Positions 1 through 5,986 of a DNA stretch of 5,986 nucleotides are shown here, piece after piece. Position 1 is the first letter of the stretch, and each line of letters starts with the position of its first letter. The DNA is taken from the NCBI GenBank assembly GCA_027490555.1, contig JAIXXW010000336.1, positions 1 to 5,986 of the forward strand, given 5' to 3'. Origin of the DNA: Comamonadaceae bacterium. GTDB taxonomy: Bacteria > Pseudomonadota > Gammaproteobacteria > Burkholderiales > Burkholderiaceae_C. Both the position numbers and the translations under genes were made by a program. The notes under the pieces were generated by a model, which was not told the origin of the DNA, did no database searches, and was given only the letters and a program-made list of their open reading frames with translations.

Positions 1-506
1 GTTTGCTGGAAATCATCAACCTCTCGCGGCTGGAGCTGGAAGCGGCCCTCAGCCCCGAAGAAGCCAGCCAGGTGCGGGTGGGCATGACGGCGCAGCTGCA
101 GGTCGAAGGCCTGAACGGGACCTTCCCCGCGCAGGTCCTGCGCATCAACCCCAGCGCCCATGCCGGCAGCCGCAGCGTGGTGGTGTACCTGGGCATCGCT
201 GGCCGCGAAGGCTTGCGCCAGGGCCTGTTTGCCCAGGGCAGCCTGGGCACACAAAGCCTGCAGGCCCTGGCCGTGCCTGTGACCAGTGTGCGCACCGACA
301 AACCCCAGCCTTATGTGCAGGTGGTGCAAGACGGCCTGGTGCGCCACGTCGTGGTGCAGACCGGGGCCCGCAGCGAGGGCGATCGGCAAAGCCTGGTGGC
401 CGTCACTGGCCTGGCCGAAGGTGCGCAGGTGCTGTCGGGCAGCGTGGGGCCCGTGCGCGATGGCGTGCCGGTGGTGTTCACGGCCACCGCCCCTGCGTTC
501 CGCTGA
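1..506 (+). CDS. RND efflux periplasmic adaptor subunit (HlyD/MFP family), 3' partial
   Basis: This is the C-terminal part (about 167 residues) of a membrane fusion protein that would bridge an inner-membrane RND pump to an outer-membrane channel in the periplasm. The reading frame is open to the left edge. The TTG at base 3 is an internal leucine, not a start, because homologues have a long N-terminal hairpin and lipoyl domain before this point. The visible opening stretch (EIINLSRLELEAAL) is the usual entry into the beta-barrel domain. The barrel continues through the GMTAQLQVEG and GSRSVVVYLGI segments to about residue 80. The rest (AVPVTSV onward, ending with GLAEGAQVLSGSV) is the membrane-proximal domain typical of adaptors. 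The stop lies 12 bases before the permease start, so the two are almost certainly co-transcribed. The substrate cannot be read from this fragment. Family call is firm; the exact subfamily is unknown. Confidence 0.92.
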   Translation, partial: LLEIINLSRLELEAALSPEEASQVRVGMTAQLQVEGLNGTFPAQVLRINPSAHAGSRSVVVYLGIAGREGLRQGLFAQGSLGTQSLQALAVPVTSVRTDKPQPYVQVVQDGLVRHVVVQTGARSEGDRQSLVAVTGLAEGAQVLSGSVGPVRDGVPVVFTATAPAFR

Positions 507-518
507 GGCAGCCCGCGC

Positions 519-3500
519 ATGTGGTTCACCCGCGTCAGCCTGCAAAACCCCGTCTTTGCCACCATGGTCATGCTGGCCATTGTGGTCATGGGCCTGTTCT
601 CCTACCAACGCCTGAAGGTCGATCAGTTCCCCAACATCGATTTCCCCGTGGTGGTCATCAGCACCGAGTACCCCGGGGCTTCGCCCGAGATCGTGGAGAG
701 CGAGGTTTCCAAAAAAATCGAAGAGGGCGTGAACTCGATCGCCGGCATCAGCGCCCTGACCTCGCGCAGCTACGAAAACCAGTCCCTGGTCATCATCGAG
801 TTCCAGCTGCACATCGATGGCCGCAAAGCCGCCGAGGATGTGCGTGAAAAAGTGGCCTCGCTGCGCCCTTCGCTGCGCACCGAAGTCAAGGAACCCCGGG
901 TGCTGCGTTTCGACCCGGCCAGCCGCGCCGTCTGGTCGCTGGCGGTGATCCCCGAAGGCCCGCAAATGGGCCCGGTCGAGCTGACCAGCTGGGCCGAGCA
1001 GGTGCTGAAAAAACGGCTGGAGAACGTGCGCGGCGTCGGCTCGGTGACCCTGGTGGGCGGCAGCAAACGCGAGATCAACCTGTACCTGCTGCCGGACAAG
1101 ATGGAGGCCCTGGGCATCAGCGCCGAACAGGTGGTGGCCGCCGTGCGGGCCGAAAACCAGGACCTGCCGGTGGGGGCCCTGCGCGCCTTGCAGCAAGAGC
1201 GCATGGTGCAGATCAACTCGCGCATGCAAAGGCCCGAGGACTTTGGCCGCATCATCGTGGCGCGCAAGAACGGCGTCCCGATCCGCCTGTCGCAAGTGGC
1301 CACGGTGCAGGACGGCGCACAGGAAATCGAGAACCTGGCCCTCTACAACGGCCAGAGAACCCTGCTGATGTCGGTGCAAAAGTCGCAGGACGAAAACACC
1401 ATCCAGGTGGTGGACGGCCTGGTCAAGACGGTGGCGGACATGCAAAGCCAGCTGCCGCCAGGCCTGAGGCTGCAAGCCATCACCGACAACTCGCGCCCCA
1501 TCCGCCTGTCGGTCAACAACGTGCGCCAGACCCTGATCGAAGGGGCCATGCTCACGGTGCTGATCGTGTTTTTGTTCCTCAACTCCTGGCGCTCCACCGT
1601 CATCACCGGCCTGACGCTGCCGATCTCCATCATCGGCACCTTCATGTTCATGCAGATGTTCGGCTTCACCATCAACATGATCACGCTGATGGCGCTGTCG
1701 CTGTGCGTGGGCCTGCTGATCGACGACGCCATCGTGGTGCGCGAGAACATTGTCCGGCATGTGCAGATGGGCAAGAACGCCTACCGCGCCGCGATGGACG
1801 GCACCCAGGAGATCGGGCTGGCGGTGCTGGCCACCACCTTGTCCATCGTGGCGGTGTTCCTGCCGATCGGTTTCATGGAAGGCATCATCGGCAAGTTTTT
1901 CCACGAGTTCGGCATCACCATCGTGGCGGCGGTGATGATCTCGATGTTCGTCAGCTTCACCCTCGACCCGATGTTGTCGAGCGTCTGGCACGACCCGTCG
2001 ATCGCCAGCCATGGCCAGCCAACGGCACAGTCGGGCTGGTATGACAAAACCCTGGGCCGCCTGACCGCCTGGTTTGACCGGGGCACGGAGCGGCTGGCGG
2101 ATGGTTACCAGAGCCTGCTGCGCTGGGCCCTGGTATACAAAAAAACCACGGTGTTCCTGGCCTTGGCGGTGTTTGTCGCCAGCGTGCTCATGGTCCGTGT
2201 GCTGGGCACCGAGTTCGTGCCCAAGGCCGATTTTTCTGAGACCACGCTCAAATTCGAGACCCCGGTGGGCACCTCGCTGGAAGCCACCGAGGCCAAGACC
2301 CGACAGGTCGAGGCGATCTTGCGCGAGTTCCCCGAAGTGGTCTACACCCTGAGCACCATCAACACCGCCAACTCGCAGGGCAAGAACAACGTCAACCTGT
2401 ACATCCGTCTGGTCGAGCGCAAAAAACGGGACCGCAATGCCGACCAGATGTCGGCCGTGCTGCGTGAGCGCCTCAAGCAAGTGCCTGGCCTGACAGTGAC
2501 GCATGCCGGCTTGCTCGATGCGGTGGGCGGCAACAAGCAAATCGAGTTCTCTTTGAAAGGCCCCGACCAGCAGGAGTTGGAGCGGCTGGCCCTGCTGGCA
2601 CTCGACAAGGTGCGCAGCATCCCCGGCTTGGTCGATCTTGACTCCAGCGTCAAAGCCGACAAACCCATGGTGCGGATCGAACTGCGGCGGGATGCCGCAT
2701 CCGACCTGGGTTTGGGCACCGGACAACTGGCCGGTCCCCTGCGCACACTGGTGGCCGGGCAAACGGTGGGCAACTGGCGGGCCCCCGACGACCAGACCTA
2801 CGACGTGAACGTGCGCCTGGCGCCGTCGGCGCGCAACAGCCTGCAGGACCTGGAGCGCCTGCCCTTTGTGGTGGGCACCGCCCCGGACGGCAGCGCGCGC
2901 ACCGTGCGCCTGGGCCAGGTGGCCCAGCTCAGCGAAACCACCGGTTCCAACCAGATCAACCGCCGCGACATGATGCGCGAAGTGGCCATCAATGCCAACG
3001 TGTTTGGCCGCTCGGCGGGCGAGGTCTCGGCCGATGTGCGCGCCGCCATGGACAGCCTGAACCTGCCGCCCGGTTACCGCTACAGCTTTGGCGGCTCCAC
3101 CAAGAACATGGCCGAATCCTTCGGCTACGCCCTGTCGGCCCTGTTCATGGCGGTCATCTTTATCTACATGATCCTGGCCAGCCAGTTCAAGAGCTTTTTC
3201 CAGCCCCTGGCCCTGATGACCTCCTTGCCGCTGACCCTGATCGGCGTGGTGCTGGCGCTCATGCTGTTTCGCTCGACCTTGTCGATGTTCTCCATCATCG
3301 GCGTGATCATGCTGATGGGTCTGGCCACCAAAAACGCGATCTTGCTGATCGATTTCGCCATCCGCGCGCGGGAAGAACAGACCGATGCGAACGGCCTGCG
3401 CAGCCCCGGACTGCCCCGCCACGAAGCCCTGCTGCTGGCCGCCCGGGTGCGTTTGCGGCCCATCCTGATGACCACCCTGGCCATGATTTTCGGCATGCTG

Positions 3501-3704
3501 CCCCTGGCCCTGGCCTTGAGCGAAGGCTCCGAGCAGCGCGCCCCCATGGGCCAGGCGGTGATCGGCGGGGTCATCACCTCCTCTGTGCTGACCTTGGTGG
3601 TGGTGCCCGTGGTGTACTGCTACATGGACGATCTGGCGCAATGGTTCAGGCGCATGGCGGGCCTGCCCCCCGCGCGTCAGGCAACCGACACGTCGGGCGC
3701 TTAA
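519..3704 (+). CDS. Efflux RND transporter permease subunit (HAE1/AcrB-like)
   Basis: This is a complete 1061-residue inner-membrane proton/drug antiporter, close to the usual 1030-1070 for the family. The layout is the duplicated RND plan: TM1 about residues 10-29, a large periplasmic porter/docking loop (about 30-335), TM2-TM6 (about 337-485), TM7 about 541-561, a second large loop (about 562-867) and TM8-TM12 (about 868-1034). Proton-relay residues matching AcrB D407, D408, K940, R971 and T978 are all present: D402-D403 in GLLIDDAIVV, K938 in GLATKNAILL, R978 and T985 in RLRPILMTTLA. It therefore looks functional. The start ATG follows a weak GAGG (505-508) that overlaps the adaptor stop, suggesting coupled translation. 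Substrates could be drugs, solvents or fatty-acid-like compounds; the sequence does not decide. A heavy-metal (CzcA) pump is less likely, given the close match to HAE1-type sequences. Confidence 0.96.
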   Translation: MWFTRVSLQNPVFATMVMLAIVVMGLFSYQRLKVDQFPNIDFPVVVISTEYPGASPEIVESEVSKKIEEGVNSIAGISALTSRSYENQSLVIIEFQLHIDGRKAAEDVREKVASLRPSLRTEVKEPRVLRFDPASRAVWSLAVIPEGPQMGPVELTSWAEQVLKKRLENVRGVGSVTLVGGSKREINLYLLPDKMEALGISAEQVVAAVRAENQDLPVGALRALQQERMVQINSRMQRPEDFGRIIVARKNGVPIRLSQVATVQDGAQEIENLALYNGQRTLLMSVQKSQDENTIQVVDGLVKTVADMQSQLPPGLRLQAITDNSRPIRLSVNNVRQTLIEGAMLTVLIVFLFLNSWRSTVITGLTLPISIIGTFMFMQMFGFTINMITLMALSLCVGLLIDDAIVVRENIVRHVQMGKNAYRAAMDGTQEIGLAVLATTLSIVAVFLPIGFMEGIIGKFFHEFGITIVAAVMISMFVSFTLDPMLSSVWHDPSIASHGQPTAQSGWYDKTLGRLTAWFDRGTERLADGYQSLLRWALVYKKTTVFLALAVFVASVLMVRVLGTEFVPKADFSETTLKFETPVGTSLEATEAKTRQVEAILREFPEVVYTLSTINTANSQGKNNVNLYIRLVERKKRDRNADQMSAVLRERLKQVPGLTVTHAGLLDAVGGNKQIEFSLKGPDQQELERLALLALDKVRSIPGLVDLDSSVKADKPMVRIELRRDAASDLGLGTGQLAGPLRTLVAGQTVGNWRAPDDQTYDVNVRLAPSARNSLQDLERLPFVVGTAPDGSARTVRLGQVAQLSETTGSNQINRRDMMREVAINANVFGRSAGEVSADVRAAMDSLNLPPGYRYSFGGSTKNMAESFGYALSALFMAVIFIYMILASQFKSFFQPLALMTSLPLTLIGVVLALMLFRSTLSMFSIIGVIMLMGLATKNAILLIDFAIRAREEQTDANGLRSPGLPRHEALLLAARVRLRPILMTTLAMIFGMLPLALALSEGSEQRAPMGQAVIGGVITSSVLTLVVVPVVYCYMDDLAQWFRRMAGLPPARQATDTSGA

Positions 3705-3707
3705 AAT
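3678..3707 (+). promoter_or_regulatory. Possible sigma-70 promoter overlapping the permease stop codon
   Basis: The hexamer TAAAAT (3702-3707) matches the -10 consensus at five of six positions and includes the permease stop codon TAA. The best -35 candidate at 18-base spacing is CAGGCA (3678-3683), matching only three of six positions, so the call rests mainly on the -10. If used, transcription would start near 3714 and give an untranslated leader of roughly 48 bases before the ATG at 3762. This would let the methyltransferase, rhodanese and perhaps tolC be expressed apart from the efflux pump genes. Weak evidence; read-through from upstream is equally possible. Confidence 0.35.
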
Positions 3708-3743
3708 CGCCAGGTTTTTCACCCGATGTCTGATCTCAGTTCC

Positions 3744-3750
3744 GCAGGAG
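3744..3750 (+). promoter_or_regulatory. Shine-Dalgarno GCAGGAG favouring the ATG at 3762
   Basis: The sequence GCAGGAG is the best purine-rich ribosome-binding match in this stretch. It lies 11 bases before ATG 3762 and 17 before ATG 3768. It falls inside the longer reading frame that opens at ATG 3726, which has no recognisable ribosome-binding site of its own (upstream bases are TTTTTCACCCG). It therefore argues that translation starts at 3762, where the conserved part of the protein also begins. Confidence 0.5.
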
Positions 3751-3761
3751 TCACCCTCAAA

Positions 3762-4421
3762 ATGGATATGAACCAAGCCCGCTTCAACATGATTGAGCAG
3801 CAAATCCGCCCCTGGGAGGTGCTGGACCCGAATGTGTTGTCCCTGCTGTCCACGGTCCGTCGCGAAGACTTTGTGCCGATGGCGCACAAGGCCCTGGCTT
3901 TTGTCGACATGGAAATCCCGCTGGGGGCAGCCCCCAACCAGGTGATGCTGGCCCCCCGCGTGCAGGCCCGCCTGTTGCAGGATCTGGGCGTGCACCCCAC
4001 CGACAAGGTGTTGGAGATCGGCACCGGATCGGGCTTCATGGCGGCCCTGCTGGGCCACCAGGCCCACAGCGTGCTGAGCCTGGAGCTCGACGCCGGCTTG
4101 GCAGCACAGGCCCAAGCCAATTTGCACAAAGCCGGCGTACACAACGTCACCGTGCGCCAGGCCGATGGCAGCCAGGGCGCACCGGCCGATGGCCCATTTG
4201 ACGTGATCCTGCTCAGTGGCTCGGTGGCCGAAGTGCCTGACGCCTTGTTGCAGCAGCTGAGCATCGGCGGTCGCCTGGCCGCGATCGTGGGCGACGAGCC
4301 GATGATGCGCGTCACCCTGATCACCCGCAGCGGCGAGAACAGCTGGACCACCACCGAGCCCTGGGACTGCAACGCCCCCCGACTGTCGGCTTTCCCAGAG
4401 CCCTCACGCTTCAAATTCTGA
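3762..4421 (+). CDS. Protein-L-isoaspartate O-methyltransferase-like SAM-dependent methyltransferase (Pcm family, divergent)
   Basis: This is a 219-residue, presumably cytosolic class I SAM-dependent methyltransferase. The N-terminal helix (NQARFNMIEQQIRPW, from residue 4) and REDFVP (35-39) match the Pcm family. SAM-binding motif I is VLEIGTGSG (83-91), the acidic residue ending strand 2 is E108, and motif II-III is QADG (133-136) followed by FDVILL (146-151). True Pcm repairs isoaspartyl residues in aged proteins. Here the substrate-loop QTIS motif of E. coli Pcm is replaced by PNQVMLAP, and the TAA after strand 4 by SGS (152-154), so repair activity is not certain. The longer frame from ATG 3726 (231 residues) is possible, but the ribosome-binding site at 3744 and the conserved N-terminus favour 3762; ATG 3768 is a third option. 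The rhodanese gene starts seven bases after the stop, suggesting one transcript. Confidence 0.88.
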   Translation: MDMNQARFNMIEQQIRPWEVLDPNVLSLLSTVRREDFVPMAHKALAFVDMEIPLGAAPNQVMLAPRVQARLLQDLGVHPTDKVLEIGTGSGFMAALLGHQAHSVLSLELDAGLAAQAQANLHKAGVHNVTVRQADGSQGAPADGPFDVILLSGSVAEVPDALLQQLSIGGRLAAIVGDEPMMRVTLITRSGENSWTTTEPWDCNAPRLSAFPEPSRFKF

Positions 4422-4428
4422 GCCCCGC

Positions 4429-4758
4429 ATGGAACAACTCTACCCCGCCCAGATCGCCGAATGGGCCAGCCAACAAGCCCAGCGGCCCATCTTGCTGGAC
4501 GTGCGCGAAGCCTGGGAGCTGCAAACCGCCAGCGCCAAGCCCGAAGCGCTGGACCTGGTGCACATGCCGATGCAGTCCATCCCCGCGCGCCTGGACGAAC
4601 TCGACAAGTCCCGGCCGATTGCCTGCCTGTGCCACCACGGTGGCCGCAGCATGCAGGTCGCCAGCTTCCTGCAGCAGCACGGCTTCCAGGTCGTGAACGT
4701 GGCGGGTGGCATCCACGCCTGGTCGGCGCAGGTCGACCCCACCATCCCGGTGTACTGA
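4429..4758 (+). CDS. Single-domain rhodanese-like sulfurtransferase
   Basis: This is a complete 109-residue protein made of one rhodanese domain, the size of GlpE-type sulfurtransferases, with no signal peptide or membrane segment, so probably cytosolic. The N-terminal signature is ILLDVREAWE (21-30). The active-site loop is CHHGGRS (68-74), with C68 as the expected persulfide-carrying cysteine and R73 closing the loop. The C-terminal signature is VVNVAGGIHAWS (88-99). A second cysteine, C66, sits two residues before the catalytic one. Such proteins move sulfane sulfur from thiosulfate or a persulfide to cyanide, thiols or protein acceptors; the natural partner here is unknown. The start lies seven bases after the methyltransferase stop with no clear ribosome-binding site (GAGCCCCGC upstream), so translation probably depends on coupling. 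The association with the Pcm-like gene appears to be one of synteny; no shared pathway is evident. Confidence 0.93.
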   Translation: MEQLYPAQIAEWASQQAQRPILLDVREAWELQTASAKPEALDLVHMPMQSIPARLDELDKSRPIACLCHHGGRSMQVASFLQQHGFQVVNVAGGIHAWSAQVDPTIPVY

Positions 4759-4826
4759 TGCCGCTGCGGCCGGGCGCCCAACTCCCTCGACCCGCTGTGG
4801 GGCCGTGTTTTTAGAAAAGAAATGCC

Positions 4827-5986
4827 ATGAAACTGCGCAAACTCACTCTGACTCTGGCCCTCATGACCGCCTGGGCAGGCACGGCCCAAGCGCAAAGCCT
4901 GGCGCAGCTTTACGAAGCCGCCAAAGGCCATGATGCGTCCTACAAAGCGGCCCGATCCCAGTTCGATGCCAGCCTGGCGCGCGCGGAACAAGCCAAGGCC
5001 TTGCTGCGCCCCACCGCCAACCTGGGCGCCAACCTGTCCAAAAGCGATGTGGAAAACCTGAGCAACCCCGCCGCGAGTCGCCAGCCCCAGGCCAGCAACC
5101 TGACCATCAGTGGCAACCAACCCTTGTTCAGGCCCGCCAACCAGGCCAGTTACGAGCAAGGCATGAAGCAAGTCCAGCTGGCCGAGGCCCAGCTGAAAAT
5201 CGCAGAGCAGGAGCTGATCGTGCGCCTGAGCCAGGCCTACTTCGACGTCTTGACCGCCGAGGAAAGCCTCAATTTTGTGAAAGCCCAGAAGCTGGCCGTG
5301 TCCGAGCAACTGGCCGCTGCCAAACGCAATTTCGAAGTGGGCACGTCCACCATCACCGACACCCGCGAAGCCCAGGCCCGCTTCGACCTGGTCACCGCCC
5401 AGGAAATTGCCGCCGAGAACGATTTGCGTGTGAGAAGAGGCGTTCTGGCCGACACCGTCGGCATGGCCGAGGTCAAGCCCCTGCCCTTGCAGGCGGGCGC
5501 CAACATCGACCGGCTGCAGACCGGCTCGGTCCAGTCCTGGATCAGCCAGTCCCTGGCCGAAAACGGCAACATCGCGCAGGCCCGCATCGCCCTGGAAGTG
5601 GCCCGCCTGGAGATCCAAAAAGCCAAAGCGGCCGAAAAACCCACCGTCGACCTGACCGCCAGCTATGGCATGGCCCGCTTCAACAACGGCACACCGGTTC
5701 AGGTCAACAACAACACCGCCACCATCGGATTGGCTTTCAACATGCCGCTGTACACCGGCCAGGCCAGCCAGAACCGCATCCGCGAAACCGTGGCCCTGGA
5801 GGAAAAAGCCCGCAATGACTTGGAAGCCGCACAGCGCAATGTGGTCCAGTCCACCCGCACCGCGTTTTTCGGCGTCGAGTCTGGCCTGAGCCAAATCAAA
5901 GCCTTGCAAGCGGCCGAACTCTCCAGCCAGAGCGCCCTGGACGCCAACAAGCTGGGCTACCAGGTCGGGGTGCGCATCAACATCGA
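4827..5986 (+). CDS. tolC: TolC-family outer-membrane efflux channel, 5' partial
   Basis: The first 386 codons are present; the right edge cuts the gene (family length about 440-490). Residues 1-22 form a signal peptide: basic KLRK, a hydrophobic core, and cleavage after AQA. The mature protein follows the TolC plan: the NQPLF segment (97-101) before the first outer-membrane strands, the first long helical hairpin with QAYFDVL (136-142) and FEVGTSTITD (169-178), then a second repeat from about residue 237 with LTASYG (276-281), MPLYTGQ (306-312) and YQVGVRINI (378-386). D178, Y378 and R383 correspond to E. coli TolC gate residues D153, Y362 and R367. It would form a trimeric outer-membrane and periplasmic tunnel for RND or type I export systems. 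A short AAAGA (4816-4820) serves as a weak ribosome-binding site. The 68-base gap after the rhodanese gene has no convincing promoter. An in-frame AGA AGA pair occurs at 5433-5438. Confidence 0.95.
   Translation, partial: MKLRKLTLTLALMTAWAGTAQAQSLAQLYEAAKGHDASYKAARSQFDASLARAEQAKALLRPTANLGANLSKSDVENLSNPAASRQPQASNLTISGNQPLFRPANQASYEQGMKQVQLAEAQLKIAEQELIVRLSQAYFDVLTAEESLNFVKAQKLAVSEQLAAAKRNFEVGTSTITDTREAQARFDLVTAQEIAAENDLRVRRGVLADTVGMAEVKPLPLQAGANIDRLQTGSVQSWISQSLAENGNIAQARIALEVARLEIQKAKAAEKPTVDLTASYGMARFNNGTPVQVNNNTATIGLAFNMPLYTGQASQNRIRETVALEEKARNDLEAAQRNVVQSTRTAFFGVESGLSQIKALQAAELSSQSALDANKLGYQVGVRINI

Noticed and set aside
3..5. TTG as the start of the first gene
   Set aside because: The frame is open to the window edge, and the visible protein begins in the middle of an adaptor beta-barrel, so the true start lies upstream.
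3696..3719. Terminator-like GGCG / CGCC hairpin followed by AGGTTTTT after the permease gene
   Set aside because: The stem is only four base pairs with an eight-base AT-rich loop, too weak for a confident intrinsic terminator.
3719..4414. A 231-codon minus-strand frame almost exactly opposite the methyltransferase gene
   Set aside because: The product resembles no family I know and is rich in Ser, Arg and Ala as expected of a shadow frame; the plus-strand gene has clear conserved motifs.
4766..4812. Possible terminator between the rhodanese and tolC genes: GCGGCC pairing with GGCCGT, then TGTTTTT
   Set aside because: Only five Watson-Crick pairs plus one G-T pair enclose a loop of 29 bases, so stability is doubtful; the T-run alone is not enough.
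4787..4817. Possible tolC promoter TCGACC ... TAGAAA
   Set aside because: Both boxes match at only four of six positions, with a 19-base spacer, and the predicted transcript start would fall at the tolC start codon itself.
4440..5909. A 489-codon open frame on the minus strand across the rhodanese and tolC genes
   Set aside because: It lies opposite two clear genes, its product is a glycine-, leucine- and glutamine-rich string with no recognisable domain, and long antisense frames are expected in GC-rich genes with C/G third positions.

Overview
The base composition (GC-rich, strong C/G preference at third codon positions), the families present and the gene order pcm-like / rhodanese / tolC point to a beta-proteobacterium, probably order Burkholderiales and perhaps Comamonadaceae. 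That placement is inferred from remembered homologues and synteny, not from a search. The window is almost wholly coding, and all five genes lie on the + strand. No RNA genes, mobile elements, repeats or CRISPR arrays were seen, and no non-coding stretch exceeds about 70 bases.

Bases 1-3704 carry an RND (resistance-nodulation-division) efflux module. The first gene is the 3' end of a periplasmic adaptor (membrane fusion protein, cut by the left edge). Twelve bases later comes a complete 1061-residue HAE1-type inner-membrane permease with an intact proton-relay set (D402, D403, K938, R978, T985).

Bases 3726-4758 carry two small cytosolic genes: a class I SAM-dependent methyltransferase of the protein-L-isoaspartate O-methyltransferase (Pcm) type with divergent substrate motifs, and, seven bases later, a single-domain rhodanese with an active-site CHHGGRS loop. 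A possible -10 box (TAAAAT) overlaps the permease stop codon, so the downstream genes may have their own promoter.

Bases 4827-5986 carry the first 386 codons of a TolC-family outer-membrane channel with a clear signal peptide. It is cut by the right edge just at the periplasmic gate region.

Taken together, adaptor, pump and outer-membrane channel are the three parts of an envelope-spanning efflux machine, with two housekeeping-type enzymes between pump and channel. This looks like an ordinary chromosomal region. I found no convincing undescribed system; the most interesting points are the altered Pcm motifs and the split arrangement of the efflux parts.
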